A DNA stretch of 64,000 bases from assembly GCA_035760965.1 (NCBI GenBank), contig DASTRY010000037.1, forward strand, positions 1 to 64,000, in the 5' to 3' direction. The notes under the pieces were generated by a model. That model was not told the origin of the DNA, ran no database searches, and saw only the letters and a program-made list of their open reading frames with translations. The stretch comes from JADGHX01 sp035760965. GTDB taxonomy: Bacteria; Pseudomonadota; Gammaproteobacteria; Steroidobacterales; Steroidobacteraceae. Made by a program: the position numbers and the translations under genes. Below are positions 8,514-17,725 of this stretch, piece after piece (position 1 is the stretch's first letter; each line of letters begins with the position of its first letter).

Positions 8514-8598
8514 CCGGCATCGGCGGAGCTTGGGTCGAGCGTGACCGGTGCCGCGGCCTCTGCAGCGCTACGGGCATTGTGATTGCTGTACGGGAGGC

Positions 8599-9333
8599 AT
8601 GGACGCGTGGGATCCGCGCCAAGCGCGCCGCAACCGACTGCTCAATGGCCTCTCGAACGAGGCTCTTGCCGACCTGACGCGCGACCTGCAACCGCGCGAG
8701 CTGAGCGCGCGTGCGCACGTCGTGGCGGTGGGTCAGCCGATCGAGACGGTGTACTTCCCGCTCTCGTGTGTCTGCGCGGCCGTCGCCCAGGGCAACCGCG
8801 GCATCGGCGTCGAGGTCGCGACGCTCGGCAACGACGGCATGTCGGGCTTACCCGTCTTTCTCGGCGTGGACGGCCCGGCTACCTTCGACATCTTCGTGCA
8901 GCTCCCGGGGACGGCGCTCAGCATGCCGGCCAGCGCGTTTCGCACCCACCTGGAGAATCACCGGCAGCTTCGCACCATCCTCGGCTGTTACACGCAGGCC
9001 CTGATCACGCAGCTCGCGCAGGGCTCCGCGTGCAATCGCCTGCACAGCGCCGAACAGCGCTGCGCGCGCTGGCTCCTCATGACGCACGATCGCGTGGATC
9101 GCGACGACTTCGAGCTCACGCACGAATTCATCGCGCAGATGCTCGGCGTGCGGCGCGCGACCGTCACCGAGATCGCGAGCGCTCTGCAGGACGCGGGCGC
9201 GATTCGCTACGCGCGCGGCATCATGACGGTCGTGAACCGCGGCATCCTGCGGGCGCGCTGCTGCGAGTGTTACGAGTTCATCCAATCCGAATACGCGCGC
9301 CTGCTGCCGGCACCGGCAAGCGAGAGCGGATGA
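8599..9333 (+). CDS. Crp/Fnr-family transcriptional regulator
   Basis: 244-aa regulator with an N-terminal cyclic-nucleotide-binding-like beta-roll (about 15–130) and a C-terminal winged helix. The recognition region reads LTHEFIAQMLGVRRATVTEI. Residues of the cAMP pocket are not obviously conserved and there is no Fnr-type cysteine cluster, so the signal is unknown. A GGGAGG lies very close to the chosen ATG; an in-frame start 17 codons upstream is possible. Its stop overlaps the start of a truncated methyltransferase gene (ATGA). Confidence 0.85.
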   Translation: MDAWDPRQARRNRLLNGLSNEALADLTRDLQPRELSARAHVVAVGQPIETVYFPLSCVCAAVAQGNRGIGVEVATLGNDGMSGLPVFLGVDGPATFDIFVQLPGTALSMPASAFRTHLENHRQLRTILGCYTQALITQLAQGSACNRLHSAEQRCARWLLMTHDRVDRDDFELTHEFIAQMLGVRRATVTEIASALQDAGAIRYARGIMTVVNRGILRARCCECYEFIQSEYARLLPAPASESG

Positions 9334-9620
9334 CCCACGACGTCGCCGGCGCGTGGGAACGCTTCGGCCGCGACGATCCGTATTTCCGCTTCTTGAATGC
9401 GGCGCGCTATCACACCGCCGGCGAGCCGCGCTCGGTGCGCGACGAGCTCTTCGCGAGTGGCGAAGCGCACGTCGACGCGTTGATCGAGACGATTCGAAGC
9501 GAGCTCGTGCCGGGTTTCGAGCCGCATCGGGCACTCGATTTCGGCTGCGGAGTGGGGCGGGTGCTGCTGCCCATCGCGCGCCGCGCCCACGAGGTGCTGG
9601 GCGCGCCGTGCCGCGCCTAG
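9330..9620 (+). pseudogene. class I methyltransferase, truncated after SAM motif I
   Basis: 96-codon frame coupled to the regulator gene by an ATGA overlap. It starts like a normal SAM-dependent methyltransferase (WERFGRDDPYFRFLN, then motif I as LDFGCGVGRVLLPI) but stops 17 residues later, before motifs II–IV. The final codons (APCRA) already belong to the start region of the permease gene, whose GTG lies inside this frame. It looks like the 5' remnant of a longer gene cut when the permease arrived or when the middle was deleted. Confidence 0.7.
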
Positions 9621-11557
9621 TCGATATCGTTCTCGGTCGCCGTCTCGCCAACCGCGAATACGGCGAGCGCAAGATCGGCGCGTTCGAGGGTCTGCCGGCG
9701 ATGGGGCTCGATGCGCTCGGGTCGTCCTCGTACGGACCCGAAGCGGCGCTGACCGTGCTGATGCCGCTCGGCGCGGCCAGCGTCGGTGCGATCGGCTGGG
9801 TGATGGCGCCCATCGTCGCGCTGCTGCTGATTCTCTTTGCGTCGTACTGGCAGACGATTCGCGCATACCCGAACAACGGCGGCGCGTACATCGTCGCGCG
9901 CGAAAACCTCGGTACGAACGCGAGTCTGCTCGCGGCGGCGGCGCTCATGATCGACTACGTGCTCAACGTCGCGGTGGGCATCTCCGCCGGGATCGCGGCG
10001 CTCGTGTCCGCCGTGCCGCCCCTGCACGCGCACATGCTGCCGCTGTGTCTGCTCGTGCTGGTCGTGCTCGCGCTCGCAAACCTGCGCGGCACGATGGACG
10101 CCGGCCGGCTGTTCGCCCTGCCCACGTATCTCTTTGTCGCGAGCTTTGGAATCATCATCGCGATCGGAACCTGGGAGGCCGTGCACTCCGGCGGGCATCC
10201 ACAGCCCGTGATCGCGCCGCCGCCTTTGGCGCCGACGACGGCGACGCTCAGTGTGTGGCTTCTGCTCCGCGCGTTCGCGAGCGGCTGCACGGCGATGACG
10301 GGCGTCGAGGCCGTGAGCAACGGGATGACGGCGTTTCGCGAGCCGACGGTGAAGTACGGCCATCGCACGCTCGGATCGATGGTTGCGATCCTGGCACTGC
10401 TGCTCGCCGGCATTGCGTACCTGTCTTCGTCGTATCACATCGGCGCGATGGATCAGACGAAACCGAGCTATCAGAGCGTGCTGTCGCAGCTCGCGCACGC
10501 GGCCATCGGCGACGGCACGTTCTATTACGTGGCGATTGCGTCGCTGCTCGCGGTGCTGATCCTCTCGGCGAACACGAGCTTCACGGACTTCCCCCGCCTC
10601 TGCCACATGGCCGCGCAGGACGGGTTTCTGCCCAAGTCCTTCGCCATCGCCGGCCGCCGACTCGTGTTCTCCGTGGGCATTCTCTATCTCACGGCGACCG
10701 CGGGCGTGCTGCTCGTCCTGTTCGACGGCATCACGGATCGCTTGATCCCGCTATTCGCGATCGGCGCGTTTCTCACGTTCACGCTGTCGCAAAGTGGCAT
10801 GGTCGTGCATTGGTGGCGCGCGGCGCGCGCCCGGACGGCGCACTTCTGGATCAATCTCGTCGGCGCGGCAGCCACGGGCGTGGCGTTCGTCGTCATCGTC
10901 GTCGCCAAGTTCGCGGAAGGCGCTTGGATCACGCTGCTCGTGATCCCCCTGGTCATCGCGCTGCTGAAGGCGATCCGCGCGTACTACGACGAGCTCGCGC
11001 GCCGCGTGCGCGATCCGCTGCCGCTGCAGCTCCGCGACACGCGCCCCCCGATCGTCATCGTGGTGACCGAAAGCTGGAGCAAGCTCACCGACAAGGCGCT
11101 CGGGTTCGCGCTCAGCCTCTCGCCGGACGTGATTGGCGTCCACTTCCAGCGGCTCGCCGGTCCCGAAGCGCCGGACGAGGAGCCCGACTTGCGCCGGCGC
11201 TGGGAGCGCGACGTGCAGGAGCCGGCGCACGCCGCGGGTCTGAAGGCGCCGCGGCTCTATATCGTCCAAGCGCCGTATCGAGCGATGCACGAGCCGCTAT
11301 TGAAGCTCGTAGACGAGATCAGGACGCAGGCCGACGGCCGGCACATCGCCGTGCTCATCCCCGAAGTGGCCCGCCAGCACTGGTATCAGTTCCTGCTGCA
11401 CACGTTGCGCCCGCAGCGGCTGCGAGCGCAGCTGCTCCGCTACGGACCGGCGGATCTCGCCGTGATCAATGTGCCGTGGTACCTGGGCGAGACTCCCGCG
11501 CGGCCCGCGCGCCGGCACGCGCCGCACCGAGCTCGGCGGGTGGACCCTGTGCGATGA
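9608..11557 (+). CDS. APC-superfamily amino acid permease
   Basis: 649-aa transporter with about 12 membrane helices and a soluble C-terminal domain of about 180 residues. The N-terminus (GLPAMGLDALGSSSYGPEAAL) is the hallmark of the APC branch with a C-terminal universal-stress-like extension. It is presumed to be a proton-coupled amino acid or polyamine importer; substrate unknown. The start is a GTG within the truncated methyltransferase; the long frame upstream of it is Arg-rich shadow. The last 92 bases overlap the convergent ABC gene, so its C-terminal 25–30 residues may be poorly constrained. Confidence 0.85.
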   Translation: MPRLVDIVLGRRLANREYGERKIGAFEGLPAMGLDALGSSSYGPEAALTVLMPLGAASVGAIGWVMAPIVALLLILFASYWQTIRAYPNNGGAYIVARENLGTNASLLAAAALMIDYVLNVAVGISAGIAALVSAVPPLHAHMLPLCLLVLVVLALANLRGTMDAGRLFALPTYLFVASFGIIIAIGTWEAVHSGGHPQPVIAPPPLAPTTATLSVWLLLRAFASGCTAMTGVEAVSNGMTAFREPTVKYGHRTLGSMVAILALLLAGIAYLSSSYHIGAMDQTKPSYQSVLSQLAHAAIGDGTFYYVAIASLLAVLILSANTSFTDFPRLCHMAAQDGFLPKSFAIAGRRLVFSVGILYLTATAGVLLVLFDGITDRLIPLFAIGAFLTFTLSQSGMVVHWWRAARARTAHFWINLVGAAATGVAFVVIVVAKFAEGAWITLLVIPLVIALLKAIRAYYDELARRVRDPLPLQLRDTRPPIVIVVTESWSKLTDKALGFALSLSPDVIGVHFQRLAGPEAPDEEPDLRRRWERDVQEPAHAAGLKAPRLYIVQAPYRAMHEPLLKLVDEIRTQADGRHIAVLIPEVARQHWYQFLLHTLRPQRLRAQLLRYGPADLAVINVPWYLGETPARPARRHAPHRARRVDPVR

Positions 11558-13292
11558 CGCGGCCGTCCTCCATGACGATCACCTCGTCGAAGTGCTCCAG
11601 CAGATGCATGCGATGCACGGACGAGATCAGGCAGGCGTCGGCGAATTCCGCGAACAAGCGCGCGTACACCTGCGCCTCGGTGCTCGGGTCGAGATGCGCC
11701 GTCGGCTCATCGAGCAGCACGATGCTGCTGCCGCGGGCGGCGAGCACGCCGCGAGCCAGCGCGATGCGGCTGCGTTGGCCGCCGGACCAGTTCGCCGCGC
11801 GCTCCGCGACGGACACCTCGAGGCCGGATGGGCTCGCGTCGAGGAAGGTGTCCGCCGAGGCGATGCTCAGCGCGTGCGCAAAGTCGTGCCGCTGCGGCGG
11901 ACCCTGCACGGACTCGCACAGACCGAGGTTCTCGGCGAGCGTGCCGGCGAACACTTCCGCATCCTGCGGGATGAGCGTCGCCATCGAACGCAGGAACCGC
12001 GCCGTCTCGTCCGGTGCGACGATCGCGAAGCGCGAGTCGCACGTGAGCGTGCAGCGCTCGGCGGCGTACAGCCCCGCGAGCACGCGCAGGAGAGTGCTCT
12101 TGCCGCAACCGCTGTCGCCGATGAGGGCGTAGCGCTTGCCTCGCTGCAGCGAGAGCGAAACGCGATCGAGCGACGGCGCGGCGGCGCGGCTCGCGGGATG
12201 CCGGAACGTGAGCTGGTGCAAATCGAGGCGCTGCCAGTCCGGCGCGTGAATCATCGGCGGCTTGTCCGAGAAGTGCGCGGGCGCGGCGTCGCGAATGGCA
12301 TCCGCGCTCGCGTAGTCCGCGTTCTGTCGCGCAAACGTCTGGAAGTGCTGTGCAACGGAAGCCACGACGCCGCCGGACTGCACCGCGTACTCCCACACCA
12401 TGTACAGACTGCCGAGCAGCAGTGCCTGACTCGCACCGTGCCCGTCGCGGGCCACTCGCCATGCGAACAGTGCAACCAGGCCGCAGCTCAGCGCGCGCGT
12501 CGCGAGATCGACGGTGCACCACTTCCACTCGTTCAGCAGGATCGAGCGGCGCAACGGCGCGAAGACGGCGAGCAGGCGACGCTCGAGCAGCTCCGTGACG
12601 CCGCGTGTCTGGCGAAGCGCGAACAGCGTCGTCGTGTTGCCCAGGGTGTCGACGAGCGCGGCGTTGTACTGCCGCTCGGCATCGTTCTCCTGACGCGCGA
12701 GGCGCATCATCGCGCGATCGAAGAACGTCACCGACGCGCAGATCACCGCAAAGCCGGCGATCGCCGTCATGCCGACGATGGGCTCGATACACCACAGCGC
12801 CACTACCGGTCCGACGAGCCGCACTGCGCTGTTCAGGTACACGTACTGACTCTGCGCGAATCCCGTCAGCGCGTGACTGCTCTGCTGAATGCGATGCGCG
12901 GTGGCGGCCGAGTGGTGTGACTCGTGCCACGAGAGGGGCAGCCCGAGAAGCCGCTCGACGAGCGAGTTGGATATGCGCCGTCGCACGAGCAGCGACACAT
13001 TCCGCTCGAGAATGCGCCCAGGTCCGTGCAGCATCCACGACATGACCGCGAGCCCGAGCACGCACGATAACCACATGCCTGCCTGGCCGAGCCCGTCGAC
13101 GCCACGCAGCTGCAGCGCGTTGATGGCTTTGCCTGCGAAATAGGGCGCCGCGAGCAGAATGCATTGCGCGCCGACGAGCAGCACACACGCAGACAGCAGT
13201 AGGTGACGGCTTCCCCGCGCGAGCTGCCAGAGCTCGCGATATAAGTAGACGACGCCGGTGCGTGACGCCCGGCGCGCAGAATCCCCCGACAA
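11466..13292 (-). CDS. ABC exporter, fused membrane and ATPase domains
   Basis: 608-aa half-transporter of the exporter type. The N-terminal membrane domain (about 20–320, up to six helices) is followed by the nucleotide-binding domain: Walker A GDSGCGKST (392–400), signature WSGGQ, a variant of LSGGQ (502–506), Walker B VLLDEP with Glu529, and switch His560. It probably works as a homodimer. It follows the inositol/glycosyltransferase operon at 138 bases on the same strand, so it may export that pathway's product (inference). The CydCD family is an alternative, but no partner gene is present. Its 3' end overlaps the convergent permease gene. Confidence 0.82.
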   Translation of the reverse strand: MSGDSARRASRTGVVYLYRELWQLARGSRHLLLSACVLLVGAQCILLAAPYFAGKAINALQLRGVDGLGQAGMWLSCVLGLAVMSWMLHGPGRILERNVSLLVRRRISNSLVERLLGLPLSWHESHHSAATAHRIQQSSHALTGFAQSQYVYLNSAVRLVGPVVALWCIEPIVGMTAIAGFAVICASVTFFDRAMMRLARQENDAERQYNAALVDTLGNTTTLFALRQTRGVTELLERRLLAVFAPLRRSILLNEWKWCTVDLATRALSCGLVALFAWRVARDGHGASQALLLGSLYMVWEYAVQSGGVVASVAQHFQTFARQNADYASADAIRDAAPAHFSDKPPMIHAPDWQRLDLHQLTFRHPASRAAAPSLDRVSLSLQRGKRYALIGDSGCGKSTLLRVLAGLYAAERCTLTCDSRFAIVAPDETARFLRSMATLIPQDAEVFAGTLAENLGLCESVQGPPQRHDFAHALSIASADTFLDASPSGLEVSVAERAANWSGGQRSRIALARGVLAARGSSIVLLDEPTAHLDPSTEAQVYARLFAEFADACLISSVHRMHLLEHFDEVIVMEDGRVIAQGPPAELGAARAGARAARESRPGTTAH

Positions 13293-13430
13293 TCGACCCT
13301 CCGGTCGCGGTGCGACGGCGACACGTTAGGTCATAAGGTAAACCGGTGAAGCGGCGCGCATCACAACGTGCGCGAAACTTAATTCAGAGCGCGTCGCCAG
13401 TCGGCGACTCGCGTACGGCCGCGTACGCAC

Positions 13431-14747
13431 TCACTGGCTGTACTGCGCGCCGAGATGCGTGATGAGCTCTTCGCCCTGCAAGTGGCGCAGCGTGTTCTTC
13501 AGCTTCTTCAGCTGAATCGACAGATCGTGCTCGGGATACAAGCCGGGCGCGTGCATCGGGCTCTTGAAGTAGAACGACAGCCACTCCTGGATTCCGCAGC
13601 GCCCCGCGCGCTTCGCCAGATCGAGGAACAGCGCGAGGTCGAGCACCAGCGGCGCGGCGAGGATGCTGTCGCGACAGAGGAAGTTGATCTTGAGCTGCAT
13701 CGGGTAGTTGAGCCACCCGAAGAGGTCCACGTTGTCCCAGCCTTCCTTGTTGTCGCCGCGGGGCGGGTAGTAATTGATGCTGACGATGTGCGCGAGGTCG
13801 CCGTAGAGGTCCGGGTACAGGTCGGGCTGCAGGATGTGATCGAGCACGCCCTTCTTGCTGACTTCCTTGCAGCGAAAGCTCGCGGGATCGTCGAGTACCT
13901 CGCCGTCGCGATTGCCGAGAATGTTCGTGGAGTACCAGCCCCTCACGCCGAGCATGCGGGACTTCAGGCCGGGCGCGAGGATCGTCTTCAGCAGTGTCTG
14001 ACCGGTCTTCAGGTCCTTGCCGGCGAGCGGCACCTGTCGCTCGCGCGCGAGCTCCTGCAGCGCCGGCGTATCCACGCACAGGTTCGGCGCGGCGTTCGCA
14101 AAGGGCAGGCCCTCGGCGATCGCCGCGTAGGCGTAGATCATGCTCGGTGAGACGGCCGGGTCCTCGCGATCGAGCGCGCGCTCGAAGCGCGCCGCGTTTT
14201 GATGAGCGGCCGTGAGGTCGGCGTAGCACTCGGTGCTGCCGCACCAGATCATCACCGCGCGCTCGAGAGCGTGCTCGCGCATGAAACGGCGAATGTCGGC
14301 GCGCACCTGCTCCGCGAGATCGCGCTTGCCGGCGCCGCGTTTGACATGGGTACCATGCAAGCGCTTCACGTATGCGTTGTCGAACACTGCGGTCCAAGGC
14401 TGCAGCGACTCCAGTTCAGGACGGAGCTGTTCGAGCAGGGCAGGCTCCAGAACCGCCGCCTTGCGCGCCGCCTCGTACGCGCTGTCGGGATAGGGGTCCC
14501 ACGCGCCGAACACGAGATCGTCGAGTGCAGCCAGCGGCACGAAGTCGCGAATGCGCGGCGCGCGATGTTCCGTGCGCGCGCCGAGCCGCAGGGTGCCGAG
14601 CTGCGTGAGCGAGCCGACCGGTTGCGCGAGGCCCTTGCGCACGGCGTGTACGCCTGCGACCAGCGTCGTACTCACGGCGCCCAGCCCGACGAGCAGCACT
14701 CCGAGCCGGCCCTTCGCGGGCGCGATGTACGTGGCGGGATGTCGCAT
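13431..14747 (-). CDS. ino1: myo-inositol-3-phosphate synthase
   Basis: 438-aa enzyme that converts glucose 6-phosphate to 1D-myo-inositol 3-phosphate with bound NAD. The N-terminal Rossmann motif is GVLLVGLGAVSTTLVAG. The family's active-site block appears as SINYYPPRGDNKEGWDNVD, followed by KINFLCRDSILAAPLVLDL with the catalytic lysine region. Length matches the bacterial family. It is the last gene of the 13-gene operon, one base after the methyltransferase stop. The inositol monophosphatase at the other end of the operon would dephosphorylate its product, making free inositol. Confidence 0.95.
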   Translation of the reverse strand: MRHPATYIAPAKGRLGVLLVGLGAVSTTLVAGVHAVRKGLAQPVGSLTQLGTLRLGARTEHRAPRIRDFVPLAALDDLVFGAWDPYPDSAYEAARKAAVLEPALLEQLRPELESLQPWTAVFDNAYVKRLHGTHVKRGAGKRDLAEQVRADIRRFMREHALERAVMIWCGSTECYADLTAAHQNAARFERALDREDPAVSPSMIYAYAAIAEGLPFANAAPNLCVDTPALQELARERQVPLAGKDLKTGQTLLKTILAPGLKSRMLGVRGWYSTNILGNRDGEVLDDPASFRCKEVSKKGVLDHILQPDLYPDLYGDLAHIVSINYYPPRGDNKEGWDNVDLFGWLNYPMQLKINFLCRDSILAAPLVLDLALFLDLAKRAGRCGIQEWLSFYFKSPMHAPGLYPEHDLSIQLKKLKNTLRHLQGEELITHLGAQYSQ

Positions 14748-14748
14748 G

Positions 14749-15540
14749 TCAGTGCCCTCCGAAGATCGTTTCGAGCTCGGAGTCGCGCGACCAGGCGGTG
14801 AACGGCGACTCGCGCGGGTTCGGCTCGCAGAGGTAGATCTCGTGGCCCGGGCGGGCCGTGATGCGAAAGCCGGCGATGCGCGCCATCGCCTCGATGCACG
14901 GCTCGTTCGGCGCCCACCAGTTCGTCGGATCGTTCTCGAGCGCGTGCTCGATCAGCGCCATCCGCGGCCAGCCGCGCCGGTTCATTACGTTGCGCTCGAA
15001 GAGGCCGATGTTCTCGCGCACCCGTCCGACGGACTTGCCGGGCAGGGTCAACGTTTGCAGCACCATTTGCGAGCCGGTCACCTCGCGCAGGATGTCGAGC
15101 GCGAGCAGCGGATGGCGCAAGTGATAGAGCACGCCGAGGAACCACACGATGTCGTAGCGCGTGCCCGCGCGCGCGAGCGAGTAGACCGAGCCCTCGCGGA
15201 ACTCGATGCGGTCGGCGAGCCCGTACTGCTCCGCGGCCCAGTGCGCCTGGCGCAAGTAGCGCCGATCGATGTCGATGGCCGTGACGTCGGCGCCGCGCTT
15301 TGCGAGCTCGAAGCTGTAGAAGCCGGCGTTGCAGCCGACGTCCAGCACGCGACGGCCGTGCAGATCGCGCGGCAGGTGCGGCTCGATCTGCTGCCACTTC
15401 ACGCTCGGGAAATCGCCGAGCGGATGAGCAGGCGCGGTTTGCCTGCCGTCGGGGAGATGCAGGTTGTGAAACCAGGGACCGAGCTTCTCGATGTCCCCGG
15501 ATGCCTCAGTATGCATGGCACGCTCGTGGTGAAGACTCAT
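14749..15540 (-). CDS. SAM-dependent methyltransferase of a glycosyltransferase cluster
   Basis: 263-aa class I methyltransferase. The N-terminal segment GPWFHNLHLPDGRQTAP and motif I VLDVGCNAGFYSFELAKRG are characteristic of the family I know as the Rta_06860 type (TIGR04290), which is recurrent in clusters with glycosyltransferases and epimerases (recalled, not searched). Motif II is TAIDID. The acceptor is unknown; a sugar or cyclitol hydroxyl or carboxyl fits the context. An ATG eight codons further in is an alternative start. It overlaps the end of the upstream CgeB-like gene by 35 bases and abuts ino1. Confidence 0.85.
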   Translation of the reverse strand: MSLHHERAMHTEASGDIEKLGPWFHNLHLPDGRQTAPAHPLGDFPSVKWQQIEPHLPRDLHGRRVLDVGCNAGFYSFELAKRGADVTAIDIDRRYLRQAHWAAEQYGLADRIEFREGSVYSLARAGTRYDIVWFLGVLYHLRHPLLALDILREVTGSQMVLQTLTLPGKSVGRVRENIGLFERNVMNRRGWPRMALIEHALENDPTNWWAPNEPCIEAMARIAGFRITARPGHEIYLCEPNPRESPFTAWSRDSELETIFGGH

Positions 15541-16603
15541 GTTCGGCGGTGAGCTCGGCGACGTAGGCCTCGAGCTGCCGTGCGCGATGCTCACCGGTGT
15601 GCTGCCCGAGGACGCGCTCTCGCGCGCGCATTCCGAGCGCACGCGCCTCGGCGGGAGCGAGCTCCCGCAGGAAGCGCATCACGTCCTGCGTCTCGCGTGC
15701 GATCAAGATTTCCCGACCCGGGCTGAAGAAATGGTCGAGCCCGTGCCAGTCGTCCGAGATGATGGGTACGCCGCAGGCCGCCGCTTCGAACAAGCGGACA
15801 CTCGGCGAATACCCACTCGCAACCATGTCTGCGCGAGTGACGTTCAGCGTGAAGCGCTGCTCGTTGTAGAAGCGCGCGTGCGCAGCCGGCGGAAGGTGCT
15901 CGAGGTGCTCGACATTCGGCGGCCAGGCGAGCGTGTTCGGATACTGCGCGCCCGCCACGCAGAAGCGGCCCGCGCTCCACTCGCGCGCCGGTCCGATGAG
16001 GAACTTCTCGAGCTTGGGCTGGCGATCGCTGCTGTAGGTGCCGAGGTATCCCAGGTCGTAGCGCGGCGGCAGCTCGAGCGGGCGGTATTCGTCGGGATCG
16101 ACGCTGCAGTAGAACGGCCGCGCGCGTTGCGCGCCGTACAGGCGCTGCAGGCGATCGAGAATGCGGCCGCCGGTGAATGACAGATACAGATCGAGCTCCG
16201 GAATCAATGCCGGCGTGAGATAGGCGCACTCGCCGCGGTCGAGCTTCGCGAGCGTCACCGGCGTGTCGATGTCGTAGAACGCAGTGAATCCACGTGTGTG
16301 CGCGAGCAGCCACTCCGCGACTCTTGCCCCTTCCGGAACATATGACCCGACAATTGCAAGATCGGCCGCGAGCGCGCCGTGCGCCACGCCACGGCCCAGC
16401 GCCGCGACGCTGTCGTACAGGATGACCCTGCAGAAATCCGGCTGCGGCAGGTCGCGGTGCGCGGCGTACCAGGGCTGCTGTCGCTCGTAGAACGTGACCT
16501 GATGCCCGCGCCGCGCGAGCGCGCGCACCAGCGCGCGGTACGTCGTGGCGTGCCCGTTGCCCCAGGCCGAAGTGATGGAAAGTCCGAAGATGGCGATACG
16601 CAT
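15506..16603 (-). CDS. CgeB-like glycosyltransferase (copy 1)
   Basis: 365-aa GT-B-fold glycosyltransferase related to CgeB (spore-coat type). The N-terminus IAIFGLSITSAWGNGHATTYR is matched closely by the copy at 28.9–30.0 kb. The C-terminal nucleotide-sugar domain has the usual FEAAACGVPIISDDW signature (about 280–300). Donor and acceptor are unknown. I chose the second ATG, which has AAGGA upstream; the first ATG, seven codons earlier, overlaps the previous stop as ATGA and is also possible. It lies between a second CgeB-like gene and the methyltransferase. Confidence 0.82.
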   Translation of the reverse strand: MRIAIFGLSITSAWGNGHATTYRALVRALARRGHQVTFYERQQPWYAAHRDLPQPDFCRVILYDSVAALGRGVAHGALAADLAIVGSYVPEGARVAEWLLAHTRGFTAFYDIDTPVTLAKLDRGECAYLTPALIPELDLYLSFTGGRILDRLQRLYGAQRARPFYCSVDPDEYRPLELPPRYDLGYLGTYSSDRQPKLEKFLIGPAREWSAGRFCVAGAQYPNTLAWPPNVEHLEHLPPAAHARFYNEQRFTLNVTRADMVASGYSPSVRLFEAAACGVPIISDDWHGLDHFFSPGREILIARETQDVMRFLRELAPAEARALGMRARERVLGQHTGEHRARQLEAYVAELTAEHESSPRACHAY

Positions 16604-16620
16604 CGATGCAAGCGGTCCTT

Positions 16621-17721
16621 TCATGCGGCGACACCGGCGGCGGCGTGACCTTCGATCACGCTCTCGAACTGGCGGGCGCGATGTTCATATGTGTGCTCGG
16701 CGAGCACGCGTCGGCGGGCAGCGCGGCCGATGGCGCGGGCAGTGGGCTCGCTGAGTCGCCGTAGATGCTCCACCACATCGTCCGCGTCGCGTGCGACGAG
16801 CACTTCGCGTTCGGGCTCGAGGAACAGCTCGAGTCCTTCCCATGCGTCGCTCATCAGGCAGGCTCCCGCTCCCGCCGCTTCGAACACGCGCGTCGGCGGC
16901 GAGAAACCGAAGCGCGCCATGCTGTCCCGATTGATGTTCAGCACGCAGCGCGGGGTCACGTTGAACGCGTTGTGATCGCCGCTCGGCACGTGTCCGAGCA
17001 CCTTGACGTTCGGCGTTGCGCCCGAGTGCTCGTTCCAGCCGCTGCCGCCGAGCAGGAACGTTTCGGCGGGCAGGGCGCGGGCGCTGGCGAACAGGAACGC
17101 GCGCACGCGCGCTTCGCGATCCGGCAGGCGATTGCCGAGAAAGCCGAGCAGGCCGCGAAATCGCGCGTCCGGCGCGACGGGATGATGCGTGGACGGATCG
17201 AGCGCGTTGTAGATCGGCACGCATCGCGTTGCGCCGAGTGCGCGATAGCCGGCAACGACGGGCTCCCCGCCGCCATACGTGAGGACGAGATCGTACTCGC
17301 GCGCGAGTTGCGCGAATGGATCGCTCGGTTCCTTGGCAACGCGTTCGAGCGTGGCCGGCGCATCGACATCCCAGAACACGACGAGCGTACCGGACCGGCG
17401 CAGGCCGAGCACCGCGCCCTCGAGGAGCTCGTCGTGCGCGCCGATCCCGCTCGCCTTGACGACGATGTCCGCATCGCGCGCGCTCTCGAGCGCCGCCAAC
17501 GCCTCCGCGGCGTGCTCTGTGGGATACACCACGACGCGCGCCCACGCGGGCTCCTCCATGTCGCGATGGGCCTGGCGTCCGAACGCGTCGGGCTCGTAGA
17601 ACGTGACACGATGGCCGCGTGCGGCGAGGGCGCGGATCATGCCGCGGTAATACGTCGCAGCACCGTTCCAGTAGGTCGACAGGAGGCTCGAGCCGAAGAA
17701 CGCGATACGAAGCGGCGCCAT
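16621..17721 (-). CDS. CgeB-like glycosyltransferase (copy 2)
   Basis: 366-aa relative of the preceding enzyme, more diverged: N-terminus IAFFGSSLLSTYWNGAATYYR and C-terminal donor-site motif FEAAGAGACLMSDAWEGLE. It has the same two-domain GT-B layout and a closing ARRRVLAEHTYEHRARQ helix. Four bases separate it from the upstream copy 3 stop. Three consecutive paralogues suggest sequential addition of different sugars or different positions on one acceptor (inference). Confidence 0.82.
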   Translation of the reverse strand: MAPLRIAFFGSSLLSTYWNGAATYYRGMIRALAARGHRVTFYEPDAFGRQAHRDMEEPAWARVVVYPTEHAAEALAALESARDADIVVKASGIGAHDELLEGAVLGLRRSGTLVVFWDVDAPATLERVAKEPSDPFAQLAREYDLVLTYGGGEPVVAGYRALGATRCVPIYNALDPSTHHPVAPDARFRGLLGFLGNRLPDREARVRAFLFASARALPAETFLLGGSGWNEHSGATPNVKVLGHVPSGDHNAFNVTPRCVLNINRDSMARFGFSPPTRVFEAAGAGACLMSDAWEGLELFLEPEREVLVARDADDVVEHLRRLSEPTARAIGRAARRRVLAEHTYEHRARQFESVIEGHAAAGVAA

Positions 17722-17725
17722 CTCG

